Shown: positions 35,798 to 45,407 of the stretch, in pieces
Position numbering within the stretch: the stretch's first letter is position 1
Layout of the letters: each line of letters begins with the position of its first letter
Source of the DNA: Segetibacter sp.
GTDB taxonomy: Bacteria; Bacteroidota; Bacteroidia; Chitinophagales; Chitinophagaceae
Direction of reading: 5' to 3'
NCBI RefSeq assembly: GCF_025963695.1
Contig: NZ_JAOQAH010000068.1
Span: 62,001-126,000 of the forward strand
DNA length: 64,000 nucleotides
The notes under the pieces: model-generated
What the model was told of the DNA's origin: nothing
Databases searched by the model: none
The model's input: the letters and a program-made list of their open reading frames with translations, nothing else
Program-made: the position numbers and the translations under genes

Positions 35798-36007
35798 ATG
35801 CAACTGAGATACCTTAAAGTCTTTAAAAGAAAAATTTTAATGCTAATATTAGTAGTGGTACTAGTAATATTTAGCTCGATAACCAAAGGAAAAACTTCGG
35901 TTGTATTAAGCACAGTAACAGGAATTGTCTTAATTGTAACCGCCATTTATTACATTGTATGGATAATAAAAACTCCCACTAAGAAGGAAAGCGACGAAGC
36001 TTTATAA
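35798..36007 (+). CDS. Small two-helix membrane protein of unknown function
   Basis: 69 residues: a basic start (MQLRYLKVFKRK), two adjoining hydrophobic segments (ILMLILVVVLVIFSSI and VVLSTVTGIVLIVTAIYYIVWII) and a charged tail. A promoter element directly before the start supports expression. No family recognised. Confidence 0.55.
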   Translation: MQLRYLKVFKRKILMLILVVVLVIFSSITKGKTSVVLSTVTGIVLIVTAIYYIVWIIKTPTKKESDEAL

Positions 36008-36089
36008 TTGTCTATATTGCTTCGCCTCTAATTATTGTTACCTCGGTGATACAAAGATTAATTTTAAAAACGCTTCAAAACTTTCTTAT

Positions 36090-36278
36090 CTACCACAAAC
36101 TCTCACCTTCCATATCGTAAACCGACCCGTTGAGTTCATCGTAATCTTGTTCTTGTCCTTTCACCTCAAATCCTAATTCTTCCTGTGAGTGAGGCCCACA
36201 ACCTTCACGCTCTTTTCCTTCTGCTTTCAAATCAATTCCTGGTATTTGGAATGCTCCTTCTGTATAATTGCTAGACAT
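36090..36278 (-). CDS. Small soluble acidic protein of unknown function
   Basis: 62 residues (MSSNYTEGAFQIPGIDLKAE onwards), acidic, with one cysteine and no signal peptide or membrane segment. It is 262 bases downstream of the ECF sigma factor gene on the same strand. Its N-terminus is followed by GKEREGCGPHSQEE. No family recognised; it might be a regulated small protein, but nothing in the sequence proves this. Confidence 0.45.
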   Translation of the reverse strand: MSSNYTEGAFQIPGIDLKAEGKEREGCGPHSQEELGFEVKGQEQDYDELNGSVYDMEGESLW

Positions 36279-36540
36279 CTTTTAATAATTAAGGTTTCAA
36301 AATCTTATAATGCCTCTATTTGATAAAATGATGCCAGAAATTATTCTACACAAACAGTTAAAGCCCTTTTTCTCTATTGCTTTTACAAAAATTTTAGATA
36401 GTTATAAAAACAATACATAAAAGGGCTGTAGTCAAAAGTTACTTATTTGTAAAATAGATAGTTATTGTTTTAAAATTAACATGGTTGTAAAAAGAAATAA
36501 ATAAGAACATCATTAACAACAGTGGAAATCGTTCCCCTTT

Positions 36541-37083
36541 TTAAACCCTTTCACCTATAAGTTTTTTCATAGAAGCTTTAGCCCGCAGGTGCTGACTCTT
36601 ACTTGTGCTTTCTGAAATACCAAGTATTTGGGAAATTTGGTTGTGAGAATATCCTTGAATGGCGTAAAGATCAAAAACAGTACGATAACCTTTACTGAGT
36701 TGGTGGGTAAAATGAATAACATCCTTTTCATATAGGTTATCGAGAGCAGAAATTTCCAAACTTGGTAAGATTTCCTCCAGGTCGTTAACACAAATTGAAG
36801 GTGGTTTTTGAGTTCTGTAAAACTGAATAGATGTATTAACAAATATTCTTCTTACCCATCCTTCAAAAGAACCTTCTCCCCGATAGTTGTGGAGGTTATT
36901 AAACAACTTTATAAAGCCTTCCTGCAACACATCTTCTGCTTCGGCATTGTACCTGAAAAACTTCAAACACACCGCATACATTTTTGGCGCCAGGAGATTG
37001 TACAGCCTTTCCTGACTTTTTCGGTTTCCGGCAATACAACTGTTAATTATTGAAGAATCTGGTGAAGTAGAATTTTCTTTCAT
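36541..37083 (-). CDS. ECF-type RNA polymerase sigma factor
   Basis: About 180 residues from ATG 37083 (MKENSTSPDSS); an in-frame ATG at 37137 would add 18 unlike residues. Region 2 (AEDVLQEGFIKLFNNLHNYR with EGWVRRIFVN) and region 4 (GYRTVFDLYAIQGYSHNQIS then QILGISESTSKSQHLRAK) are both present. No anti-sigma gene is adjacent, unlike FecI/SigW-type systems with a linked FecR or RskA. The divergent neighbour begins a CheB and kinase cluster, so it might control or be controlled by that cluster, which is inference. Confidence 0.88.
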   Translation of the reverse strand: MKENSTSPDSSIINSCIAGNRKSQERLYNLLAPKMYAVCLKFFRYNAEAEDVLQEGFIKLFNNLHNYRGEGSFEGWVRRIFVNTSIQFYRTQKPPSICVNDLEEILPSLEISALDNLYEKDVIHFTHQLSKGYRTVFDLYAIQGYSHNQISQILGISESTSKSQHLRAKASMKKLIGERV

Positions 37084-37373
37084 TATACCGAAGCAGTTAG
37101 TTTGGTCTTGTAAATCAGTCAAAATGCAACCATCCAATTAACCTTACAAGTTCTTATAGTGAAATCACGCTAAAAATAAGTATAATTACTATTAGTTCTG
37201 TTGAATTTTATACATAAAAACAAAGTAAAACTTTAATCAAAGTACTGTAGTTAAATTTACAGGAATTGATAAAAACGCTGCAATTGCCCTCCCTTAAGTC
37301 TTCTATATCTATCCTTGCTATCACTTATAAGAAAGGGCTTAATTATTGAAACATTATTAAAAAAGATAACATA

Positions 37374-38390
37374 TTGCAACAATATACAAAGCCGGCGTAT
37401 ATTATTACAGTTGGCGCTTCAGCAGGAGGTTTAAATGCAGTAAATGAATTAATTGCTCAATTACCCGAAACCCTAAATGTAGCGGTCTTCATTGTTATGC
37501 ATTTGTCTAAAGTGGGTGTGGGCGAGTTTTTAGTAACGAGGCTGCAAAAATACACAGCCTTTACCTGCATCATTCCCCAGGACGGAGACCAAATAGAAGC
37601 AGGAAAAATCTACATAGCACCACCTGACAAACACTTGTTAATTAAGGACGGTAAAGTAGCATTGGGTTACGGTCCGGCAGAAAACAGGTGGCGGCCTTCT
37701 ATTGACGTACTATTCCGCTCCGCCGCAGCCAATTATGGCAACCGGGTAATAGGAATCATTTTAACAGGCTACCTCAGCGACGGAACCTCAGGTATGGTTG
37801 CCATTAAAAAAAGCAATGGATGCTGTATCGTACAAGATCCTAACCAGGCCGAATATCCAGATATGCCCTTATCAGTAATGGAAGCAATGGAAGTTGACTT
37901 TTCTGCGCGGCTCGATGAAATGGGAGAAATTATTGAAGCAATCGTTCAAAAAGCGCAACCAGAAACAGATGAAATTGACCAGGATGTATTAAAGGAAGCG
38001 CAGATTTCAGAGAATACGGTAACAAGCATTGCAGCAGTATCAACACTGGGCGAAAAAGCGCTTTACGCCTGCCCTGATTGCGGAGGAGGTCTATGGGACG
38101 TAGAAAAAAACAGTACTATAAAAAGATTCCGATGCCACATAGGGCATTCTTATTTAGAAAACGATCTTTTTATTAAACAGGGACACAATGTAGAAGCTAC
38201 ACTATGGGTTGCGTTAAGAATGATGGAAGAGCGAAAAATGTTATTGATGAATATAGGAGCCGAGGAACAAAATAAAGGGCTGCCGAGGCTGTCGCGGCTG
38301 CATCAACAGCGGGCAAATGACCTTGAGAGTCACATCAGAACTTTGAAAGAATTACTATTCGACACACAGAAAGAGAAATTAGCAGGGTAG
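37374..38390 (+). CDS. Receiver-less CheB-type methylesterase with cysteine-rich C-terminal tail
   Basis: 338 residues starting at TTG 37374 (MQQYTKPAYI). The CheB catalytic domain (about 10-195) has all triad motifs: GASAGGLNAV (Ser), VMHLSK (His) and LSDGTSGM (Asp). No receiver domain precedes it. A CxxC knuckle, ACPDCGGGLW, and a second, RFRCHIGHSY, at about 231-262 suggest a metal-binding tail, followed by helices. Classical CheB removes methyl groups from chemoreceptors, but no receptor gene is in this window. It is divergent from the sigma factor gene and convergent with a paralogue at 38452. Confidence 0.88.
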   Translation: MQQYTKPAYIITVGASAGGLNAVNELIAQLPETLNVAVFIVMHLSKVGVGEFLVTRLQKYTAFTCIIPQDGDQIEAGKIYIAPPDKHLLIKDGKVALGYGPAENRWRPSIDVLFRSAAANYGNRVIGIILTGYLSDGTSGMVAIKKSNGCCIVQDPNQAEYPDMPLSVMEAMEVDFSARLDEMGEIIEAIVQKAQPETDEIDQDVLKEAQISENTVTSIAAVSTLGEKALYACPDCGGGLWDVEKNSTIKRFRCHIGHSYLENDLFIKQGHNVEATLWVALRMMEERKMLLMNIGAEEQNKGLPRLSRLHQQRANDLESHIRTLKELLFDTQKEKLAG

Positions 38391-38451
38391 CATTTTCCTA
38401 TTCTCCACACGCTACATATTTAATAAAGCAGGCCCCTTCTTACAAATGTAA

Positions 38452-39474
38452 TCACACGGCTTCAGCCAGGTCTTCGCTCATCAATTCCTGCGTCTTTACC
38501 AGGTTGTGCAATATTTTTGATTGGCGGCGACTTTCTTCAGCTTTGGCAAAAAATTCTTTTGCCGCGCCGTGGTTTCCCGCTTGTTCAAGATTAGTGGCAA
38601 TTCGCTCCAATAACATAATCGCTTCTTCAAGCGTTCGCATCGTGCTCCAGATTTGTTCCTCTATACTTTGAGTAACTCCTGCCAACAAAGTGCTTGAGGA
38701 AAAAGCATGACCCGTGTGGCAGCGAAAACGAACAGAAGTACCTTCTTTAAGACTTATCAATGTGCCGTGACATTCGGGACAAGTAAAAGGGGTAAGTTCC
38801 CCTTTGTTTAATATGCCCAACTCAAAGGCATTTTCATTAGAAGCGATTATAACTTCCATTTTCATCAGCTCCATTTGCGCAGGTGTAATCTCATGCATTT
38901 TCGGTGCATTTTTGTTTATTAATTCTTCAAGCAACATACCCATTTTAGATACAGCTATTGAGTAATCCACATCTACCTCCTTTAGTACATTTACCGGCAT
39001 ACTGTTATACAGCGCTTCTGCAGGGTCTTGTATAATTGATAGTCCACCCATATGTTTAATTGACCACATACCCGAAGTACCGTCGTTCAACATACCTGAA
39101 AGCACAATTCCTATAACCTTTGCCCCATAGTTGTAAGCAGCAGAACGAAAAAGAACATCAATCGAGGGACGAAATCTGTTCTCTTTTGGCCCTTTTCTTA
39201 CCAATATCCTTCCCTTCTCTATCAGCATATGATGATCAGGCGGCGCTACATAAATTCGTTTTCTTTTTATCTTTTCTCCATCTTCTGCATGAAAAGCCAA
39301 AAGAGGTCCGTAACTGGTTAGTATTTGCGGAAGGTTACTTGGCGTAGAGGGATGCATATGTAGAACAACAAAAATAGAAGCATCAAAATTTTGAGGCAAC
39401 GATTTTACAAACTCTATTAAGGCGTTAACCCCACCTGCCGAAGCACCTATCACTACGATATCCATTTTTTCCAT
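38452..39474 (-). CDS. Second receiver-less CheB-type methylesterase with cysteine-rich tail
   Basis: 340 residues. CheB motifs: GASAGGVNAL, VLHMHPSTPSN and LSGMLNDGTSGMWSI, so the triad is complete. The tail repeats the architecture of the neighbouring protein (TCPECHGTL with FRCHTGHAFS at about 228-260) although the sequences differ, so they are paralogues rather than a recent duplication. It is on the same strand as, and directly downstream of, the CheB-CheR kinase gene (224 bases apart, with a dispersed repeat between them). Activity is predicted; its substrate is unknown. Confidence 0.88.
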   Translation of the reverse strand: MEKMDIVVIGASAGGVNALIEFVKSLPQNFDASIFVVLHMHPSTPSNLPQILTSYGPLLAFHAEDGEKIKRKRIYVAPPDHHMLIEKGRILVRKGPKENRFRPSIDVLFRSAAYNYGAKVIGIVLSGMLNDGTSGMWSIKHMGGLSIIQDPAEALYNSMPVNVLKEVDVDYSIAVSKMGMLLEELINKNAPKMHEITPAQMELMKMEVIIASNENAFELGILNKGELTPFTCPECHGTLISLKEGTSVRFRCHTGHAFSSSTLLAGVTQSIEEQIWSTMRTLEEAIMLLERIATNLEQAGNHGAAKEFFAKAEESRRQSKILHNLVKTQELMSEDLAEAV

Positions 39475-39589
39475 TTCTGTCTTTTTAAGCTTTAAGCTCT
39501 TTTCTACATTTTAGATACTGCCTGCGTAACAATTTAAAAGAAACTTAGAAGATTTTTTGTTGACGAACCAATTTGCTACTATAGGCTTT

Positions 39590-39601
39590 TGTTGCGTCGC
39601 A
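39590..39601 (+). repeat. Dispersed intergenic repeat, copy 6 (variant TGTTGCGTCGCA)
   Basis: One base differs from the common core; CTCTTC follows. It lies between the kinase gene and the paralogous CheB gene. Confidence 0.75.
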
Positions 39602-39697
39602 CTCTTCAACCTTATTTTCGCTACTCAGCTTTCTATAAGCACAATAAAAATATTGTGTCTTGTTGCACCAGCTATAAAACAATTAAAAACTTTTTTT

Positions 39698-42600
39698 CTA
39701 ACTATCCAATGCTTTTTCATTTTCTTCTCTTGTTATTTGTACCGCCGGAATGATAATATTAAACGTGGTTCCTTTGCCTTCTTCACTGTACGCCACTATC
39801 TCGCCACCATGATTTCTTACAATCTTTCTGCACAGTGCCAGGCCTATACCTGTGCCCGGATAATCTTCTTTATCATTCAACCGTTGAAAAATTACAAAAA
39901 TCTGATCGGCAAATTCCTGGGGAAAACCAATACCGTTATCGCTAACAGAAATCTCGTAATATTTACTGTGCTTTTCTAATTGATTGTAATTACTCAGGTC
40001 TTCCGGGGCAAGAGTGCGACACTTAATTGAGACCTCGGGTGCAGCAGTGCGTGAAGCAAACTTAAGCGCATTACTTAGCAGGTTATGGAAGAGCTGGTTC
40101 ATTTGTAAAGGAATTGCATCCAGTACAGGTAACCTTTCAATATTTAACACGGCATTCCTTTCCTGGATCAATAAATCAAAATCACTCAAAACGTCTTTCA
40201 ACACTTTATTAAGATCTGTTTTTACCAGCTTTTTATCAAAGCGCGAAATACGCGAAAAGTTCAACACGTCGTCAATCAGGTTTCGCATTCTCTCTGCCGA
40301 CAAATTGATCTTTTGGATATATTCTTTACCCTGCTGCGGAATTAGATCCAGAAACTGTTCTTTAAGCCTCGTTGAGAACGTTATAATTTTTCGCAACGGC
40401 TCCTGCAAGTCGTGGCTCGCCACATATGCAAATTGTGCAAGATCATTATTTGAACGCTCAAGGTTAATATTTACTTCCTGCAGTTCCTGCGTTCTTTCTC
40501 TCACCCGGTTTTCCAGTTCCTCATTCAACATCCTCTTATCATGAACTTCGGTACAAGAACCCGAATAACCGGAAAAGCGGCCATCGGCTTCAAAGGTCGG
40601 AACGCCATTATTTAAGATCCAACGGTATTCACCATCAAATCGCTTCATCCTGTATTCTATGCTGAAAGGTTTCTTCTCGGTAAAGCTTGAACGGTACGTT
40701 GCGAGCACCGTTTCAAGATCGTCTTTGTGTATTCCCTCGGTCCATCCAGGGCCAACTTCTTTAATTAGAGGCCGACCTGTAAAGGCAAGCCATGTCTTAT
40801 TTACGAACGTTATATTTTCATCGGTGCCTGCCACCCATAACATCACAGGTACGCTGTTGGCCATATTCCTTAGCCATTCTTCACGTTCCTCAAGCAATCT
40901 TTCTGCCTGCCTGTGTTCTGTTATGTCTTCTATTGCCAGTAGAATAAGCTGTCGCCCACTTGTTTTTTGTACAATTCTTTTGGCACTTATCAATAATACT
41001 TTATCACCAATTCCTTTAAAATATTGTTTTAACTCGTAGCCATAATGTTGATTATGCCTTGGCAATATGTCCTGCAACAGTTCTTTTAATTCACGTATAT
41101 TAAATTGCCCCTGCGATACTTCAAAAATTAGCTGGCCTTCGGTTTCTTCAACTTTAGTATTAAAAGTGCGATAAAAAGCTTTATTAGCCGACCTTACCAT
41201 TAACTGGTTATCCAAGACCAAAACAGCTTCCCTTATTGTTTCTATTACCTTTTCTGCATAATCGTGAGCTTCTGAAAGTTGTTCATTTCTTACCTGCAAT
41301 TCCTGGTTAATCGTGATGAGTTCTTCATTGCTCGACTCTAATTCTTCCTTAGAAGTTTCCAGTTCTTCATTTATACTCTGCAACTCTTCATTGCTCGATA
41401 CTATTTCTTCATTCGCCGACTGTAGTTCTTCATTTGCAGCTTCCTGCTCCTCAACCAACGAGCGCATGTCCTGGCGCAAAGCAACCAGCTCCGACTCCAG
41501 TTGCTTTACACGCCTGTCTTTTGAAAAATTAGCTTTCAGATCTGCTGGCGATGGTGTTTTTACTTCTTCAAAAATAATCAGGAGCAGTTTTTCTCCTGTT
41601 TGTTCAAATAAAGGAACGATCTCAAATGCCACATGGTGAATATTACCTTTATGACTAATATCCAAACCTGACACTTTTAGCGCTTCCCCTGATTTTATTA
41701 CTTTATGTGCCGCGTTTCTTAACTCAAGTTCAAGCCCGCTTCTTACCATTTTTAATAAATGAAGACTTGCCTTTCCGGGCGAAGGCTCAAGAAACAAACC
41801 TGTAGACCCGCGAAATTGTACGATGTCTAAATCATAATTTACAATAACACCAGGTGGAACATATTGGGAAAGAAAGATTTTGTCAACTATATTTTCAAGA
41901 CTTTGCGTTTCTGTGGCTGTTAACTCCTTAACGGCAGGTTTAACCGGAAGCTTAGGTAATGCACGCTCCGACATTGCATCAGGCTGAAAATTAATATCAA
42001 AAAGCGCCGTTGAAACTGCGTCAGCCTTTTTCTCATAGATTTTCAGCCTTTTATCTATTGGCATAAAAAGGTTGTTTGAAGAACCAACGGTTTCTGACTT
42101 GCCCAGCACCAAATACCCCTTCTTATTTAAAGCGTAGTGAAAGTTCGACATTATCTTTCTCTGTAAGAAGGTATCAAGGTAAATAAGTAGATTACAACAG
42201 CTTATCAGGTCAACACGGGAGAAAGGAGGATCTTTAAGGATATTGTGAGGGGCAAAAACACAGAAATCTCTTAAACGCTTATTTACACGATAGTGTCCGT
42301 CTACTTTGGTAAAAAAGTGTTCAAGTCTTTTAGGCGATAGCTCCATAACATCTGTAGCGGTATACATACCAACCCTTGCTTTTGTGATAGCTGTTTCACT
42401 TAAATCGGTGGCGAATATTTGCACAGCCTTATACACATCTGCTTCACCCATTATCTCACATAACATCATAGCCAATGAGTATGCCTCTTCACCCGATGCG
42501 CAGGCCGGCACCCAAATTCTTAGTGGATTAGTGGCAGACTTATCTTTCAGCAATTCAGGCAACAATTCTTTCTTCAGGTATTCTGTCGCTTCCGCATCCC

Positions 42601-43492
42601 TGAAGAAATGTGTTACATTTATAAGCAGGTCCTGGTACAGCAGATTTACTTCCTGCCCCTTGTTCTTTATATACTCTAAATATTCAGGCAGCGAATTCAG
42701 CTTATGCAACAACATTCGCCTGATAATCCTTCGCCTTATCGTGTTTTGTTTGTAGTTGCTGAAGTCTACTCCTGTTACAGATCTTATCTGCCGCAGTATC
42801 TTCTTTAAATCCTCCGGTTGAATTTCAGTCGTTTCGTTCAATTCAACGTCCTCACTTTCTTCATCCTCGGTTTCCGGGGGAATAAGTTTTAACAGGAGAG
42901 AAGCATTTTGACTTAAGCGGGTAATCTCCTGGGCCATTTCATGGGGAGATAAGACTTTATCCGCCACCGCAGACATTGGCATTGTTTGAAACATCGCCGA
43001 CTTGTCCTGGGCAAAAGTAATTCCTCCGGCTTCCTTTACCGCTTTAATTCCGAGAGCACCGTCAGAAGCTGTTCCTGAAAGAATAATAGCAATTGATCCT
43101 TCCCGTTTCTTTTCAGCCAGGGAAAGAAAAAAAATGTCGATCGGAGAATGTTTTACAGGACCATCCGCCCTATCGTAAAGCTTAAAAGTGCCACCATCGA
43201 GGGCCATGTTAGTATTAGGCGGAATGATATACAAATTGTCGGGTTTAACGACTGTTCCATGATCCACTTCCGTCACTTTCATTTCCGTTGCTCGTTGCAG
43301 AATCTCCGCAAGTGCGCTTTTGTGAGAACGATCAAGATGCTGGATATACACAAAAGCCATCCCGGTATTATTCGGTAGATTTTGTAAAAGTTCTGTAACT
43401 GCTTCCAGACCGCCCGCTGAAGCTCCTATTGCAACAATAGGAAAACGCTTTATCTCATTGCTAGCTAAACCGTCTCGCTCTTTGTTATCCAT
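39698..43492 (-). CDS. CheB-CheR-coiled coil-PAS-histidine kinase fusion
   Basis: 1264 residues. Order: CheB methylesterase (about 15-195; GASAGGLEAV, IQHLDRSHK, SDGALG); CheR methyltransferase (about 225-495; VTHFFRDAEATEYLKK, VPACASGEEAYSLAMM, DLISCCNLLIYLD); a Glu-rich heptad coiled coil (about 660-740); a PAS-like region (745-860); a second PAS (870-990; LRNMANSVPVMLWVAGTDEN); HisKA with the phospho-accepting H1027 (YVASHDLQEP); and HATPase_c (about 1125-1250; SDNGIGF, GTGIGLAL). It lacks membrane helices, so it is soluble. Three single-domain regulators are encoded nearby, as possible partners. The kinase and modification activities are predicted. Confidence 0.95.
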   Translation of the reverse strand: MDNKERDGLASNEIKRFPIVAIGASAGGLEAVTELLQNLPNNTGMAFVYIQHLDRSHKSALAEILQRATEMKVTEVDHGTVVKPDNLYIIPPNTNMALDGGTFKLYDRADGPVKHSPIDIFFLSLAEKKREGSIAIILSGTASDGALGIKAVKEAGGITFAQDKSAMFQTMPMSAVADKVLSPHEMAQEITRLSQNASLLLKLIPPETEDEESEDVELNETTEIQPEDLKKILRQIRSVTGVDFSNYKQNTIRRRIIRRMLLHKLNSLPEYLEYIKNKGQEVNLLYQDLLINVTHFFRDAEATEYLKKELLPELLKDKSATNPLRIWVPACASGEEAYSLAMMLCEIMGEADVYKAVQIFATDLSETAITKARVGMYTATDVMELSPKRLEHFFTKVDGHYRVNKRLRDFCVFAPHNILKDPPFSRVDLISCCNLLIYLDTFLQRKIMSNFHYALNKKGYLVLGKSETVGSSNNLFMPIDKRLKIYEKKADAVSTALFDINFQPDAMSERALPKLPVKPAVKELTATETQSLENIVDKIFLSQYVPPGVIVNYDLDIVQFRGSTGLFLEPSPGKASLHLLKMVRSGLELELRNAAHKVIKSGEALKVSGLDISHKGNIHHVAFEIVPLFEQTGEKLLLIIFEEVKTPSPADLKANFSKDRRVKQLESELVALRQDMRSLVEEQEAANEELQSANEEIVSSNEELQSINEELETSKEELESSNEELITINQELQVRNEQLSEAHDYAEKVIETIREAVLVLDNQLMVRSANKAFYRTFNTKVEETEGQLIFEVSQGQFNIRELKELLQDILPRHNQHYGYELKQYFKGIGDKVLLISAKRIVQKTSGRQLILLAIEDITEHRQAERLLEEREEWLRNMANSVPVMLWVAGTDENITFVNKTWLAFTGRPLIKEVGPGWTEGIHKDDLETVLATYRSSFTEKKPFSIEYRMKRFDGEYRWILNNGVPTFEADGRFSGYSGSCTEVHDKRMLNEELENRVRERTQELQEVNINLERSNNDLAQFAYVASHDLQEPLRKIITFSTRLKEQFLDLIPQQGKEYIQKINLSAERMRNLIDDVLNFSRISRFDKKLVKTDLNKVLKDVLSDFDLLIQERNAVLNIERLPVLDAIPLQMNQLFHNLLSNALKFASRTAAPEVSIKCRTLAPEDLSNYNQLEKHSKYYEISVSDNGIGFPQEFADQIFVIFQRLNDKEDYPGTGIGLALCRKIVRNHGGEIVAYSEEGKGTTFNIIIPAVQITREENEKALDS

Positions 43493-43838
43493 TAAAATGA
43501 TGCTTTCAATTACGTGTTAATAGTTGAGAATAAAAAAAGAAACTATTACAATCCGCACTTTTTGTATAACTGAAGAAATTGCGGTAAACAGGCTTTTATC
43601 CCTGAGCAAGTATATATAAAATAATCTGTTTAACAGTCACAATATTTAACTGCTATTACTTCTTTCAACATCAATTGTTTTTGTTTATTAGCATTCGCTC
43701 AAAATTTACGATGTACATGAAACTACACCAATGCAAACACCGATTTCCTTTAAAGAAATGCCAGGGCGATTTTTTTAATATTATTACGCTTTAATATATT
43801 TACTGCCTACTTTTGGTTATCTAACACGTTTCTAGCTA
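43493..43838. other. Divergent promoter region between kinase and regulator genes
   Basis: 346 AT-rich bases; must hold promoters for both directions. No clear TAnnTTTG element or hairpin stands out. Confidence 0.35.
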
Positions 43839-44234
43839 GTGCATAAGACCCTATCCCTTTTAATTGTCGATGACGACGAAGACGACAAGGAAATGTTTAT
43901 AGAAGCAGTAAGTGAACTGCATCATTCTATAAACTGTATTAAAGCTTGTAATGGCCTTGAGGCTCTGGAAGTATTAAAAAAAGAGGAAGGACTTCCTGAT
44001 TTCATCTTTTTAGACCTTAATATGCCGCGAATGAACGGCAAACAATGCCTGGAAAAACTTAAGAAGAGCCAGAAATTTCAATCGGTGCCTGTTATTATTT
44101 ATACCACTTCCAAACTAGCTGAAGATATAGAAGAAACCAAAAAATTAGGAGCAGCCCATTTTATATCAAAGCCTAGTTCTATGATTACACTAAAAAAAGA
44201 ACTGGAACTTGTTTTTTCAAGGGAGTGGCAGTAA
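43839..44234 (+). CDS. Single-domain response regulator (Rcp1-like)
   Basis: 131 residues starting at GTG 43839. It is a receiver domain only: acidic pocket VDDDEDD, phosphorylation Asp in FIFLDLNMPRMNG, the Thr switch in IIYTTSK, and Lys in FISKPSS. There is no output domain. Rcp1-type regulators often act as phosphate carriers for hybrid or PAS kinases; the divergent CheB-CheR kinase is an obvious candidate partner, based on position alone. Confidence 0.88.
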   Translation: MHKTLSLLIVDDDEDDKEMFIEAVSELHHSINCIKACNGLEALEVLKKEEGLPDFIFLDLNMPRMNGKQCLEKLKKSQKFQSVPVIIYTTSKLAEDIEETKKLGAAHFISKPSSMITLKKELELVFSREWQ

Positions 44235-44317
44235 ATAAAAGGAGTTAAGTTTAGCAGGTGCCACTGTAAGAGGGGCAGTAAATACAACCGTTCACATTTT
44301 TGATCTTTGGACTGAAG

Positions 44318-44605
44318 TTAATACTTGACCCTTCTTCCCCGGATGTTGTTGTTAACTTCAACTGTGCAAAAAGCCAAATATTTTGTTTTTTCTATTCTTG
44401 CTGAGTGTTGCTCTGCAAAAGAGGAAAAGCTTTGCCGCAACTTTTCACATTTTTTCTCCAACTTTTGCAGCTTCAAAAAAGACTCTTTGTCACGTTGTCT
44501 TCCAACCTCATCGGAATACACATTTAACGGTATAAAAAACAACAAAGGGGACTTGTAATTGTAGTAGCCCGGCTTACTCTTTTTAAAACCTGTTCCTTTT
44601 TGCAT
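44318..44605 (-). CDS. Doubtful small basic protein
   Basis: 95-residue frame (MQKGTGFKKSKPGYYNYKSP onwards) with a lysine-rich, helix-prone middle. It fills most of the 414-base gap between two regulator genes. Amino-acid composition is reasonable but a plus-strand frame of 77 codons overlaps it, and no motif or promoter element supports either. It may be chance. Confidence 0.35.
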   Translation of the reverse strand: MQKGTGFKKSKPGYYNYKSPLLFFIPLNVYSDEVGRQRDKESFLKLQKLEKKCEKLRQSFSSFAEQHSARIEKTKYLAFCTVEVNNNIRGRRVKY

Positions 44606-44648
44606 GTTTTTGGGTTGAGGTGGGAATGGTTATCTTCTCTTCTTACAA

Positions 44649-45110
44649 TTATCTTCCTGGTGAGTTCTCTAAAGTTACCTGATTTCGTACTACAAAATTG
44701 TATTTACCCGGTTTTTCCCCACTTTCATCTAGCCGACTAAGTGCGGTGTTTAAAATTTCTGTTAGCAAATCTGCATTATTTGGCTTCACTATATAATAAT
44801 GTGCTCCGCCCTTAAATGCTGCGTCTATATGTTTAATATAGTGAGATGTAGAATATATGATGACCGGTATATCTTCTAATGCCTCGTTATTTTTTATAAA
44901 TTTCAAACACTCTAACCCGCTCTTCAGAGGCATGTTAAGGTCGAGAAATATAACATCCGGCTTTTCATGTGTTTTAAGATAGGTTATACATTCAAGTCCG
45001 TGTTTAGCTCTTTCTATCCGGTACTCTGCAGAAATTCTCCCAAATGCTTCAACAAAAAAACTATAATCATCTGCATCATCCTCAGCTAGCAGTACGTTGT
45101 ATTTACTCAT
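44649..45110 (-). CDS. Single-domain response regulator (Rcp1-like), second
   Basis: 153 residues. Receiver signatures: LAEDDADD, IFLDLNMPLKSG, IIYSTSH and IVKPNN. A basic tail of about 25 residues follows (LDESGEKPGKYNFVVRNQVT) but is too short to be an output domain. It belongs to the same group as the regulators at 43839 and 45408, and the three are paralogues with differing tails. Confidence 0.88.
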   Translation of the reverse strand: MSKYNVLLAEDDADDYSFFVEAFGRISAEYRIERAKHGLECITYLKTHEKPDVIFLDLNMPLKSGLECLKFIKNNEALEDIPVIIYSTSHYIKHIDAAFKGGAHYYIVKPNNADLLTEILNTALSRLDESGEKPGKYNFVVRNQVTLENSPGR

Positions 45111-45407
45111 TCTTCTCTAATCTGGTTTACCTGTGCTAATATTCTTTGCGCCTGTCTACTGCTATGTAGGTGCAAACAACCTGCCGCTTTAATTGGCCAG
45201 TACTACTAATAAAAATGACACTAACTTCTACAAAACAGGACAGTAGGTTGTGGACTAAATTGCCTATATATGATTAAACTTTAATGCTTGTTTGGGAACT
45301 TTAAATAAACAAAAAGCGCGGCGATTTGAGATGGAGAAAGACGTGTAAGTAAAAAAGAAGTGTTACTTCAGTTATAACGATTTTTGGGTGGATAAAGACG
45401 ATTAATA

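Noticed and set aside
41273..41515. Tandem DNA repeat or minisatellite
   Set aside because: The periodicity is explained by protein heptads in a coding frame without stops; codons vary between repeats.
41313..41639. Serine-rich plus-strand frame (108 codons) opposite the kinase
   Set aside because: The serine runs are the reverse strand of the Glu-rich heptads; this is an antisense effect of a repetitive coding sequence.
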